Shown here in pieces: positions 37,440 through 46,470 of a DNA stretch of 64,000 nucleotides (its first letter is position 1; each line of letters starts with the position of its first letter). The translations under genes were made by a program, and so were the position numbers. Source of the stretch: Marinobacter salsuginis. GTDB lineage: Bacteria; Pseudomonadota; Gammaproteobacteria; Pseudomonadales; Oleiphilaceae. Location: the NCBI RefSeq assembly GCF_009617755.1, contig NZ_BGZH01000001.1, positions 2,170,001 through 2,234,000 of the forward strand. Direction: 5' to 3'. The notes beneath the pieces were generated by a model. It was not told the DNA's origin, ran no database searches, and saw nothing but the letters and a program-made list of their open reading frames with translations.

Positions 37440-38807
37440 TTACAGGCCGGCGGCGGTCTCCAGTTCGACCAGGGCTTCTTCCAGGTAGTCGAGCATCCGC
37501 TGCAGGCTGGGTAGCGTGCGGCGGCAGCCGATGAGGCCGAATTCTACCTGGTCGCCGTAACTGGTCAGGGTCATGTTCAGGGCCAGGCGGTCCATGGCGA
37601 TGGAGACCGGGTACATGCCGTCCAGGGTTGCGCCGTTCCAGTAGCAGGTCTCCCGTGGCCCAGGCACGTTGGAGATCACCACATTGAAGGTCTGCCATTT
37701 CGGAGCCATGCCGGTGAGCAGATGGAACGCTGCCGGCGCCAGGGTCAGGGCGGTGTAGTTGATGATTTCTTCCGGGGACATGTGGGCGTAGCGGTCCTTG
37801 GCGGCTTTCACATCCTCATGGATCTGCATCAGCCGGGTGACCGGGCTGGTGACATCGGTGTGCAGCGAAGCGAGGATCACACCCACCTGGTTACCGCCTG
37901 AGCTGTCATCCCGGCGCAGGGATACCGGGACCATAGCGATCAGCGGTTTCTCCGGCAGCGCGTCCCGGTTCATCAGATAGCTGCGCAGCGCAGTAGCACA
38001 CATGGCCATCACCACGTCATTCACCGTGGTCCTGTAGATTTTACATACCGCCTTTATCCGACTGAGTTCATAGGATTGCGCCGCGAAGCGCCGGGAGCCG
38101 GTAATCTTCTGGTTCAGGATGCAGCGGGGTGCGTGGAAGATGGAGGAGTAGGCCGGGTCCTTGCGGGCGTTGTTGATGGTTCTAAGCAGTTCCCGGGCCA
38201 CGGTGGGCACCGTGCCCAGTTGTTTGCCGGATTCACCCAGTAGATGGCCGACACTGCGCCACAGGGAGGGGCCACCATCCTCCGTTTCACGGGACGGGCG
38301 GGGTGGCATGGCCCAGATCGGCGGCATGTCCCGTTCGCCGGTATCCTGGCATAGCATCCGGGTGACCATCCGCATGGCCGATACGCCGTCCACCAGGGCA
38401 TGATGTACCTTGATATAGACGGCAAACTGGCGCTCCCCCAGCCCTTCAATCAGATGGAACTCCCACAGTGGTCGCTCCCGGTCCATCAGGTGGGAATGTT
38501 CCGCCGAAACAAACGACAACAGCTCTCTTACCCGTCCCGGCGTCGGTAGCGCTTCGAAACGAAAGTGGTGCTCCAGATCCAGATGCTCGTCTTCCTCCCA
38601 GACTGGCTGGCCGAACCGGTAATCCAGGCGTTGGTTGAACGGCGGCGTTACTTTGGTGAATTGCCTGAGCCGGTCGGCGAGCTGGGCGACGTAGTCATCC
38701 GGTGCGTCCTCGGGAAAAGAAAACAGCTGAAGACCGCCCACATGCATGGGCTGCTGCCGCTTTTCCAGCCATAGAAAAAGCTGATCCGTCGGGCTGAGAG
38801 GTTTCAC
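37440..38807 (-). CDS. Wax ester synthase / diacylglycerol acyltransferase
   Basis: The 455-residue enzyme esterifies fatty alcohols or diacylglycerol with acyl-CoA to form storage lipid. A GTG start at 38807 (AAGGA upstream) gives the family's beginning VKPLSPTDQLFLWLEKRQQP and the usual length; the in-frame ATG ten codons earlier is less likely. The catalytic HHALVDG (HHxxxDG) lies near residue 140, and the C-terminal signatures NQVGVILASLHTDV, PKWQTFNVVISNVPGP and YGDQVEFGLIGCRRTLPSLQ are present. It closely resembles the Marinobacter hydrocarbonoclasticus wax ester synthase. Several paralogs are usual in the genus; this one is not in an operon. Confidence 0.95.
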   Translation of the reverse strand: MKPLSPTDQLFLWLEKRQQPMHVGGLQLFSFPEDAPDDYVAQLADRLRQFTKVTPPFNQRLDYRFGQPVWEEDEHLDLEHHFRFEALPTPGRVRELLSFVSAEHSHLMDRERPLWEFHLIEGLGERQFAVYIKVHHALVDGVSAMRMVTRMLCQDTGERDMPPIWAMPPRPSRETEDGGPSLWRSVGHLLGESGKQLGTVPTVARELLRTINNARKDPAYSSIFHAPRCILNQKITGSRRFAAQSYELSRIKAVCKIYRTTVNDVVMAMCATALRSYLMNRDALPEKPLIAMVPVSLRRDDSSGGNQVGVILASLHTDVTSPVTRLMQIHEDVKAAKDRYAHMSPEEIINYTALTLAPAAFHLLTGMAPKWQTFNVVISNVPGPRETCYWNGATLDGMYPVSIAMDRLALNMTLTSYGDQVEFGLIGCRRTLPSLQRMLDYLEEALVELETAAGL

Positions 38808-38994
38808 GGGGCGTCCTTGTAATTGGTGTTGCCACAATAGTAGCTCAGATAGCTGGCAACGGAATTGACCCCGGTTCGCATTCCCTCACCCGGATGGGCC
38901 AAACCGTGTCCAAGGTCCGGACGGGGTTTTTCAACGTAAGCCATGAACTAAGGTTAGTAACTGCATCCATCAAAATGAATCTTGGAGAAAGGAC

Positions 38995-40071
38995 GTGGGA
39001 ACTCTCATCAAGAGCCTGCATGGCGTTCTCTTGTTTCTGTGCGGCCTGTTTTCGTTGTCTACCGCTGCCCAGGACCTGCCAGGTGTCCAGCTGGAAACCG
39101 TCTCGTCGGAAAATATCATCGAGGAAGTGACCCTGAACGGCACGGTAAATGCCCTGCGGGTCTCCGGTTTGTCGGCGGCAGTGGCCGGCCTGCTGGAGGC
39201 GGTTCGGGTGGAAACCGGGGACCGTGTTTCCCGGGGCGATGTGCTGGTCGAGCTCGACGATGAGATGGTCACCTGGGAGCTGGCGGCCGCGAGGGCCGAT
39301 GAGGAAGAGGCACGCAGTCGTCTTGATGAGGCGCAGCGCCGGCTGCGTGAGGCCAGGTCTGTGGGTGCGGGCCGCAATATTGCGGCTACCGAAGTCAGTG
39401 CCCGGGAAAGTGAGGTGGCGGCCAGCGAGGCGGCGCTAGCACGCCTGGAAGCTGTCCGCCGACAGGTGGAAGTCCGGGCCGACCGCCATCGCGTGACAGC
39501 GCCCTTTGACGGTGTGGTCAGCCAACGCTCCAGGGATATTGGTGAATGGGTTACCCCGGGTGACCAGCTGCTGACGCTGGTTGATACCGACAACCTGCGT
39601 CTGGATTTCCGGGTACCCCAGTCCTTCTACAAACGTATCGACGACAACAGCCGGCTTCTGGTGCAGAACGGGCAGGAGCTGACCCGAGCAACCATCGACG
39701 TTCTGGTGCCGGTCAATGACCCCCGGTCCAGAACCTTTCTTCTCCGAGCGATAAAGCCCGATTCGGTGAAGCTGCTACCGGGCATGTCGTCACAGGCAGT
39801 TCTGCGCGTGACGACCGGCGAGCGTGGCCTGACGGTCTCACGGGATGCCATCAACCGGTATCCCGAAGGGCGAACCACCGTATGGATCGCCGAACCGGAG
39901 GATGAAACTACCTGGACCGTGAGCGAAAAGCGGGTGCGTCTTGGTACCGCCTTTGAGGGCCGGGTAGAGGTCACCAGTGGCCTTGAGGCAGATCAGAGGG
40001 TGGTGGTCCGTGGCAACGAGTCCCTGAGCGAGGGCATCAGCGTTCGCATTGCCGAACGGGAGAGCCGCTGA
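38995..40071 (+). CDS. RND efflux periplasmic adaptor (membrane fusion protein)
   Basis: The GTG-started 358-residue protein (GGAGAAAGG upstream) has a hydrophobic signal-like start (SLHGVLLFLCGLFSLSTAA), a biotinyl-lipoyl domain (ALRVSGLSAAVAGLLEAVRV), an alpha-hairpin rich in Ala, Glu and Arg, the second lipoyl half (ADRHRVTAPFDGVVSQRSRD), and a beta-barrel. It bridges the inner-membrane pump encoded next (overlap of one base at 40071) with an outer-membrane channel not encoded here. Substrate unknown. Confidence 0.9.
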   Translation: MGTLIKSLHGVLLFLCGLFSLSTAAQDLPGVQLETVSSENIIEEVTLNGTVNALRVSGLSAAVAGLLEAVRVETGDRVSRGDVLVELDDEMVTWELAAARADEEEARSRLDEAQRRLREARSVGAGRNIAATEVSARESEVAASEAALARLEAVRRQVEVRADRHRVTAPFDGVVSQRSRDIGEWVTPGDQLLTLVDTDNLRLDFRVPQSFYKRIDDNSRLLVQNGQELTRATIDVLVPVNDPRSRTFLLRAIKPDSVKLLPGMSSQAVLRVTTGERGLTVSRDAINRYPEGRTTVWIAEPEDETTWTVSEKRVRLGTAFEGRVEVTSGLEADQRVVVRGNESLSEGISVRIAERESR

Positions 40072-43000
40072 TGTTTGCCGGCATAATCCGCCACGGCACA
40101 TTGGTCGCCGTGATTGCCCTGATTGTGGCCATCCTCGGGGCCGCCGCCGCACTTCGAATTCCGGTCCAGATGATTCCGGATCTGGAAGTGCGCACGGTGA
40201 CGGTGGAAACCAGTTGGCCCGGCGCCACTCCCCAGGACATCGAGAAAGACATCCTGATCGAGCAGGAACGTTTCCTGCGCAATGTTCCCAATCTCAGTCG
40301 AATGACCTCCACCGCGTCCAGCGGTGCAGCCGAAATCGAGCTGGAGTTCCCGTTCGGCGTCGATATCACCGAGACGCTGATCCAGATTAATAATGCCCTG
40401 AGCCAGGTCCCGGATTATCCGAGAAACGTCGATGAGCCGCGCATCGTGGCGGCGTCCTTCTCCTCCAACGCGTTCATGTATTTCCGCATCGCCACCCTGG
40501 AGGGCAACCCCAGGGAACTGGATATCGAACTGATGCGCGATTTTATTGAAGACCGCGTTCGGCCAAGGATGGAGAGTGTTCCGGGTGTTTCCGAGGTCAC
40601 CGTCGGCGGCGGTGCCGACCGGCAGATGCAGGTTATTGTGGACGAAGCGGCCCTGGCCCAGCGGGGCCTGGGCTTGCTCGATCTGCGTGATGCCATTGTC
40701 AGTCGCAACCAGGACATTTCCGGTGGCGAGATTGATGCCGGCAAGCGCCGGTACCTCCTGCGCACGGTTGGGCGCTTTGATGACGTTGAATCCCTGGAGC
40801 AACTGGTGGTTCGAAGGCAGGGTGACAGCGTGGTGCGCCTGGGTGAGGTTGCCGAGGTTCGGCAGGGGCATTCACGCATTCGGGAATTGTCCGTTGTTAA
40901 CGGACAGCGGGTGATTGGCCTGCAGGTTCGTCGCGAGAGTGGGTCCAACGTCATCGATATCAAGCACGCGATGATGGATGAAGTGGCCGCGATCAACCGG
41001 GAGGTGCTTGAGCCGGCCGGCATGAGACTGGGCCTGACCGCAGACGATGCCCGTTATGTGGAAGCCTCTGTAGCCAACGTCTGGACCAACCTGGGCATTG
41101 GCGCCGCCTTCGCAACCCTGGTGATGTTCCTGTTTCTGCGATCAGGTAGAGCGACGTTTGCGGGTGTGGTGGGCATCCCTTTGTGCGCCATTGCCGCGTT
41201 TATCGGGCTGCTGATCACCGGTCGTACGATCAACGTGATTTCCCTGGCGGGCATCGCCTTTGCCATCGGTATGACCGTCGACAACAGCATCGTGGTGCTG
41301 GAGAATATCGAGCGACACCGACGTCTGGGGCTGGACCGTTTCGAATCGGCCCTCAAGGGCGTGCGGGAAGTCTGGCCGGCGGTGCTGGCGTCCACCACCA
41401 CAACCATCCTGGTATTCCTGCCGATCCTGTTCATCGAGGAAGAAGCCGGACAGCTGTATTCCGACGTGGCAATTGCGATCTCCGCCGCCATTCTGGCGTC
41501 CATGCTGGTGGCCATAACCATCATACCCACCCTCTGTGCCCGGCTGGATTTCGGTCGCCGGGGTATGCAAACGGATGAATACGGCAATGAGACCTCGGGT
41601 CGCTGGAGTCGGGCCGCCATGGCGGCGGTGCGCTGGCTGGTGAATGGCGCGGTGCGTCGTGTTCTGGTCATAGCGGCAACCGTGGGTGTCAGCCTCTGGG
41701 TGATCTTCGTGCTGACTCCGCCCGCCGAATACCTGCCGGAGGGTGAGGAACCCAAGACCTTTGCGGCCATGTCCGCGCCGCCCGGCTATAACCTGCAGGA
41801 GATGGAAGCCATTGCCCGACAGGTAGAGGATTATTTCCTGCCCCACGTGAACGCCGATGGCCAGGCCTATGCCGCCGGCGAGACCAGCGTGCCGCCCATG
41901 GCCTATCTCAATATGCAGGTAACGCCAACCCGGATCCGGATCATTGCAGAGACCCTGAACCCGCGGCATATCGAAGCCCTGATGGACGAGATCACCCGGT
42001 TCTATGAACAGTTCCCGGGCATGCGAGCCTTCGCGGCCAAGGGCTCCATCATTTCCAGCAACGACGGCGGCACCCGCAGCATCAACCTGGACATCTCCGG
42101 CCCGGACCTCGTCTCGGTATACAGCGCCGCGAATGCCGCCTACCAGCGGGCGGAGGAAATCTTCGACCATCCCCGCATCCAGAGCCAGCCCTCCACGCTG
42201 TCTCTGGCACAACCGCTGATCCAGATCATGCCCGACTGGGATCGTGCAGCGGAGCTTGGCCTGGGTGCCGAAGGCATTGGATTCACCGTGGCCTCCCTGA
42301 CCGAGGGCAGCTACGTGGACGACTTCTTTCTGGACGACGAAAAGATCGATATCTATGTGTATGGCAGCGAGGGTCGCAATCCGTCACTGGACAGTCTGCC
42401 CGATATCATAGTGCACACGCCCCAGGGCGCGACCCTGCCCCTGTCCAGCCTCGCCACCATAGAGGAAACCGTGGATACCAGCACCGTCCGCCGGGTGGAT
42501 GGTCGCCGCACCGTGACCCTGAACGTGATTCCCCCGGACGATGTGCCGCTTGAGGCCGGCGTTGAACGGGTACGCACGGAACTGCTTCAGTCCATGCGCG
42601 AAAGTGGTGCCTTGCCGGCGAATGTGGACGTCGATATCTCCGGTGCCAGCGACCAGTTAAACGCCACGCGGGAAGCGCTGACCGGCAATTTCATCATCGC
42701 CATCGCCATTGTCTACCTGCTGCTGGTGGCCATCTTCGCCCACTGGGGCTTCCCGCTGCTGATCATGACCGCCATCCCACTTGGTGTGGCTGGCGGCATC
42801 GTGGGCCTGGCCCTGATGAACCTGGTGGGTGGCCTGCTGCCCATGCTCGGCCTGCAGCCTCTGAGGCAGCCCTTCGACATGATCACCATGCTGGGCTTCC
42901 TGATCCTGATGGGCACGGTGGTGAACAACCCGATCCTGGTGGTGGACCAGGCCCGCCAGAACCTGCGCCAGAAAGGCGTTACCGTGGTGCAGGCCGTCAC

Positions 43001-43241
43001 CAGCGCCGTACAGACCCGCCTGCGCCCCATCGCCATGACCACCCTCACCACCATCTGCGGCCTCTCGCCCCTGGTGTTCCTGCCCGGCGAAGGCACCGAG
43101 CTCTACCGGGGCGTAGGCGCCATCGTCCTGTTCGGCCTGCTGGGGGCTGCCATCGTAACGGTGACCTTCCTGCCGTCACTGACCATCTTCGTTCTGGGCT
43201 GGCGCGAGCGATGGCGGTTGCGCCGTTCTGGGGAGGTCTGA
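40071..43241 (+). CDS. RND multidrug efflux permease
   Basis: The 1056-residue inner-membrane pump has the RND layout: helix 1 (LVAVIALIVAILGAAAALRI), a periplasmic loop with ETSWPGATPQDIEKDI, helices 2-6 with GMTVDNSIVVLENIERHRRL and LASTTTTILVFLPILFI (proton-relay Asp and signature), a second large loop with SISGASDQLNATREAL-like sequence, and helices 8-12 (LLMGTVVNNPILVVDQARQN). It exports toxic compounds using the proton gradient. It overlaps the adaptor stop by one base. Hairpin copy e follows. Confidence 0.93.
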   Translation: MFAGIIRHGTLVAVIALIVAILGAAAALRIPVQMIPDLEVRTVTVETSWPGATPQDIEKDILIEQERFLRNVPNLSRMTSTASSGAAEIELEFPFGVDITETLIQINNALSQVPDYPRNVDEPRIVAASFSSNAFMYFRIATLEGNPRELDIELMRDFIEDRVRPRMESVPGVSEVTVGGGADRQMQVIVDEAALAQRGLGLLDLRDAIVSRNQDISGGEIDAGKRRYLLRTVGRFDDVESLEQLVVRRQGDSVVRLGEVAEVRQGHSRIRELSVVNGQRVIGLQVRRESGSNVIDIKHAMMDEVAAINREVLEPAGMRLGLTADDARYVEASVANVWTNLGIGAAFATLVMFLFLRSGRATFAGVVGIPLCAIAAFIGLLITGRTINVISLAGIAFAIGMTVDNSIVVLENIERHRRLGLDRFESALKGVREVWPAVLASTTTTILVFLPILFIEEEAGQLYSDVAIAISAAILASMLVAITIIPTLCARLDFGRRGMQTDEYGNETSGRWSRAAMAAVRWLVNGAVRRVLVIAATVGVSLWVIFVLTPPAEYLPEGEEPKTFAAMSAPPGYNLQEMEAIARQVEDYFLPHVNADGQAYAAGETSVPPMAYLNMQVTPTRIRIIAETLNPRHIEALMDEITRFYEQFPGMRAFAAKGSIISSNDGGTRSINLDISGPDLVSVYSAANAAYQRAEEIFDHPRIQSQPSTLSLAQPLIQIMPDWDRAAELGLGAEGIGFTVASLTEGSYVDDFFLDDEKIDIYVYGSEGRNPSLDSLPDIIVHTPQGATLPLSSLATIEETVDTSTVRRVDGRRTVTLNVIPPDDVPLEAGVERVRTELLQSMRESGALPANVDVDISGASDQLNATREALTGNFIIAIAIVYLLLVAIFAHWGFPLLIMTAIPLGVAGGIVGLALMNLVGGLLPMLGLQPLRQPFDMITMLGFLILMGTVVNNPILVVDQARQNLRQKGVTVVQAVTSAVQTRLRPIAMTTLTTICGLSPLVFLPGEGTELYRGVGAIVLFGLLGAAIVTVTFLPSLTIFVLGWRERWRLRRSGEV

Positions 43242-43264
43242 CCTGGGAGTAGCGCCGTCACGCG

Positions 43265-43344
43265 CCATGGGAGGTCTTTGTTCCGGGGAAAAGCAACTCG
43301 CTTCGCTCAGACATCTTTTCCCCTGCACAAAGAACTCCCATACC
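43265..43344 (+). repeat. Conserved-loop extragenic hairpin, copy e
   Basis: The core loop in plus orientation is at 43294-43314. Arms CCATGGGAGGTCTTTG and CAAAGAACTCCCATACC pair around GGGGAAAAG / CTTTTCCCC. It lies between the convergent RND pump and nirD genes, and is an inverted partner of copy f across nirD. Confidence 0.92.
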
Positions 43345-43366
43345 ACGCGCCGGCATTGTTAAGGGC

Positions 43367-43735
43367 TCAGGCCGCGATGGATTCTCGCTGGTTGGCCCGG
43401 ACCTCCAAGCGGATCTGGTTGCCGTCCAGCAGGACAGGGTAGGTTTTGACCCTTACGGCATCGTCTTCCAGACAGACACCGGTGCGCAGGCTGAAATGTT
43501 GTTTGTATAGCGGCGAGGCCACCACCGGCTCCCCTTTCAGATCCCCGGTAATCCCCCGGGCCAGCACATTGGCGCCGCTGAACGGGTCCGTGTGACTGAT
43601 GGCAAACAGTGCGGGCAGCCGGTGCGGAAGATAAAACACCGCGACCGGTCCTTCGTCTGTCCAGACTGCAACGCCGGATTCCGGTACCAGGTCGTTTACC
43701 GTGCAAACTGCTTCCCAACGAGTGCGTGGTTTCAT
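43367..43735 (-). CDS. nirD: Nitrite reductase small subunit
   Basis: The 122-residue protein is the Rieske-like small subunit of the NADH-dependent assimilatory nitrite reductase. It shows RWEAVCTVNDLVPESGVAVW, FYLPHRLPALFAISHTDPFS and KQHFSLRTGVCLEDDAVRVK, a typical NirD pattern whose Rieske ligands are not all conserved. It lies 186 bases after nirB on the same strand, with AGGAG upstream of its ATG, so it has its own ribosome-binding site. The gap holds hairpin copy f. NirB-NirD converts nitrite to ammonium in the cytoplasm. Confidence 0.95.
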   Translation of the reverse strand: MKPRTRWEAVCTVNDLVPESGVAVWTDEGPVAVFYLPHRLPALFAISHTDPFSGANVLARGITGDLKGEPVVASPLYKQHFSLRTGVCLEDDAVRVKTYPVLLDGNQIRLEVRANQRESIAA

Positions 43736-43809
43736 TGTGTTTCTCCTAATCCTTCCGCGTTTATCTCAATGATTTTCTGATGCGATACCACCAAAGCTTG
43801 GCGAGCGAG

Positions 43810-43896
43810 GTGGTATGGAGGTGCTTTTCTGGCGGGAAAAAGATGTCTGAGCGAAGCGAGTTGTTTTTCCCAGAAGAAAAGTATCCCCATGGCGCC
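43810..43896 (-). repeat. Conserved-loop extragenic hairpin, copy f (inside nirB-nirD)
   Basis: The core loop in minus orientation is at 43843-43863. Arms around it contain GCTTTTCTGGCGGGAAAAA and TTTTTCCCAGAAGAAAAG, giving about 33 positions with several mismatches. It occupies the nirB-nirD intergenic space. Confidence 0.9.
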
Positions 43897-43921
43897 TTGC
43901 TCAAAACGCCAAACCCGCAGA

Positions 43922-46435
43922 CTACGCAGACTCAGTCTCCAAAACAGGCCGACGCTGCCCTCGCTCAACAGTCCACTCCTGCACCGGATCGCTCTGCGAA
44001 GGCGCATTAACAAACTCCCGGAACCGCTTCCGCTTTTCCGGATCCTCGACGGCCGTCTTCCACTCACACTGGTAGGTACCGACAATCCCCTCCATGTGCT
44101 CCTCCAGCTCCGCACCAATCCCCAGGCTGTCCTCCAGCACCACCTGCTTCAGGTACTCCAGGCCGCCTTCAAGGTTCTCCATCCAGACGCTGGTGCGCTG
44201 CAGCCTGTCGGCGGTGCGCACGTAGAACATCACCACCCGATCAATGGTGCGGATCAATTCCTCGTCCGACAGATCCGTGGCAAACAGGTCGGCGTGGCGG
44301 GGCCGCATGCCGCCGTTGCCGCAGACGTACAGGTTCCAGCCGTTTTCCGTCGCAATCACGCCAAAGTCCTTGCTCTGGGCTTCGGCGCATTCCCGGGTGC
44401 AGCCGGACACCGCCATCTTCACCTTGTGGGGCGCCCGCAGGCCCTTGTAGCGGTCCTCCAGGCGAATCGCCATGCCCACGCTGTCCTGCACGCCGTAGCG
44501 GCACCAGGTGCTGCCGACGCAGGATTTCACGGTACGAAGTGACTTGCCGTAGGCGTGGCCGGTCTCGAAGCCGGCGGCGATCAGCTTTTCCCAGATCTCC
44601 GGCAACTGGCTCAGGGTGGCGCCAAACAGGTCCACCCGCTGGCCGCCGGTGATCTTGGTGTACAGGTCGTATTCCTTGGCCACTTCACCCAGCACGATGA
44701 GTTTGTCCGGCGTGATCTCACCACCCGGGATGCGCGGCACAATCGAGTAGGTGCCGTTCTTCTGCATATTGGCCATGAAGGTGTCGTTGGTGTCCTGCAG
44801 CGGCACGTGATCCGTGGCCAGGATGTGCTCGTTCCAGCAGGTGGCGAGGATCGAGGCCACCGCCGGCTTGCAGATGTCGCAGCCGTGGCCCTTGCCATGC
44901 TGGCTGATCAGGGTGCGGAAGGTGCGAATGCCATTCACCTTCACAATGTGGAACAGCTCCTGGCGGCTGTACGGGAAGTGCTCGCAAAGATCCTTGCTGA
45001 CCTCCACGCCACGTTTTTCCAGCTCGCTGTCCACCACGTTCTTCAGGAGCGCCGTACAGCCGCCGCAGCCGGTACTGGCCTTGGTCTCGGACTTGACGCT
45101 GCCAAGGTCTGAGCAGCCGGCGTCGATGGCGCCACAGATATCGCCCTTGGTGACGTTGTGACAGGAACAGATGGAGGCAGTCTCCGGCAGGGCGTCGGGG
45201 CCCAGGGCTGGTGCCCCGCCCTGGCTTTCCGGCAGGATCAGGGTTTCCGGATTCTCCGGCAGCGTGATGCCGTTAAGGGCGTATTGTAAAAGGGTGTCGT
45301 AGTGGCTGTTGTCGCCTACCAGAATGGCGCCCAACAGGGTTTTACCGTCTTCACTGATCACCATGCGGCGATAATGACCGGCCTGCTCATCGTTGAAGCG
45401 GATGTTGCGAGCGCCCGGGGTCTGGGCATGGGCGTCGCCAATGGAACCCACGTCCACGCCCAGCAACTTCAGTTTGGTGCTCATGTCGGCACCTGTGAAG
45501 GCCGTCTCGCGATCACCGTTCAGCGCAGCGGACAGGGTGCGGGCCATGGTGTATCCGGGCGCAACCAGGCCGAAAATCTTTTGTTCCCAGAGCGCGCACT
45601 CCCCAATGGCGTGCACATGGGGATCGGAAGTGGTGCAGTGATTGTTGATCACGATGCCGCCGCGCTCGCCGATCTCCAGGCCACTGGCCCGGGCCAGCGC
45701 ATCCTGGGGACGAATGCCGGCCGAGAACACGATAAGGTCTGTTTCCAGGAAGGACTCGTCGCTGAAGTTCATGCGAAGGCGAGCGTCCTTGCCCTCGACA
45801 ATGGCAGTGGTTGCCTTCTCTGTGTGCACCTGAACGCCCAGTTCCTCGATTTTGTGACGCAGCAGGGCGCCGCCGTCGGCATCAAGCTGAACCGGCATCA
45901 GCCGGGGGGCAAACTCCACCACGTGGGCTGCCAGTCCCAGGCTCTTGAGCGCGTTGGCTGCTTCCAGCCCCAGCAGGCCACCGCCGACGACCACACCGGT
46001 ACGGGCACCTTCGGAGCTGGCGCGAATGGCATCCAGGTCATCAAGGGTGCGGTACACCAGGCAGTGGGGCCGGTCATTGCCCTCAATCGGCGGCACGAAC
46101 GGATAGGAGCCGGTGGCCAGCACCAGTTCGTGGTACCGGTAGCTGCTCCGGGGCGTTTCAAGTGTGCGATTTTCCCGGTCAATGCCGGTCACCTGCTCGT
46201 TAAGATGCAGTTGAATGCCTTGCTCGGTGTACCACTCCAATGTGCCCATCGCGAGATCGGCGTGGGTGGAACCACCGAAATACTCCGACAGATGAACCCG
46301 GTCATAGGCCAGCTGTTTCTCCTCGCCAAACACGATGATTTCGTAGTCGTCGGCCGCCGGACTGGCGCAGAACTGCTCCAGGAAGTGATGGCCGACCATG
46401 CCATTGCCGACGACGATCAGGGTTTTCTTGCTCAT
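43922..46435 (-). CDS. nirB: Nitrite reductase large subunit
   Basis: The 837-residue flavoprotein reduces nitrite to ammonium with NADH. It has the N-terminal FAD domain (TLIVVGNGMVGHHFLEQF, then GGGLLGLEAANALKSLG as NAD site), a BFD-type [2Fe-2S] region (SICSCHNVTKGDICGAID and GCGGCTALLKNVVD), and the C-terminal sulfite/nitrite reductase half with siroheme/[4Fe-4S] cysteines in VGSTWCRYGVQDSVG and KMAVSGCTRECAEAQ. The ATG at 46435 has GAGGACAG upstream; an earlier ATG at 46474 overlaps the preceding gene. It is co-transcribed with the reductase-like gene 35 bases upstream. Confidence 0.97.
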   Translation of the reverse strand: MSKKTLIVVGNGMVGHHFLEQFCASPAADDYEIIVFGEEKQLAYDRVHLSEYFGGSTHADLAMGTLEWYTEQGIQLHLNEQVTGIDRENRTLETPRSSYRYHELVLATGSYPFVPPIEGNDRPHCLVYRTLDDLDAIRASSEGARTGVVVGGGLLGLEAANALKSLGLAAHVVEFAPRLMPVQLDADGGALLRHKIEELGVQVHTEKATTAIVEGKDARLRMNFSDESFLETDLIVFSAGIRPQDALARASGLEIGERGGIVINNHCTTSDPHVHAIGECALWEQKIFGLVAPGYTMARTLSAALNGDRETAFTGADMSTKLKLLGVDVGSIGDAHAQTPGARNIRFNDEQAGHYRRMVISEDGKTLLGAILVGDNSHYDTLLQYALNGITLPENPETLILPESQGGAPALGPDALPETASICSCHNVTKGDICGAIDAGCSDLGSVKSETKASTGCGGCTALLKNVVDSELEKRGVEVSKDLCEHFPYSRQELFHIVKVNGIRTFRTLISQHGKGHGCDICKPAVASILATCWNEHILATDHVPLQDTNDTFMANMQKNGTYSIVPRIPGGEITPDKLIVLGEVAKEYDLYTKITGGQRVDLFGATLSQLPEIWEKLIAAGFETGHAYGKSLRTVKSCVGSTWCRYGVQDSVGMAIRLEDRYKGLRAPHKVKMAVSGCTRECAEAQSKDFGVIATENGWNLYVCGNGGMRPRHADLFATDLSDEELIRTIDRVVMFYVRTADRLQRTSVWMENLEGGLEYLKQVVLEDSLGIGAELEEHMEGIVGTYQCEWKTAVEDPEKRKRFREFVNAPSQSDPVQEWTVERGQRRPVLETESA

Positions 46436-46470
46436 GGGTCTGTCCTCTTTCGGGGCAGCTGGCTGAAGGC

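Noticed and set aside
37866..37880. GCGAAGCGAGG resembling the repeat loop
   Set aside because: It lies within the wax ester synthase gene and lacks flanking arms; coincidence.
41142..42212. A 356-residue frame antisense to the RND pump
   Set aside because: Low-complexity Gly/His/Gln composition without domain features.
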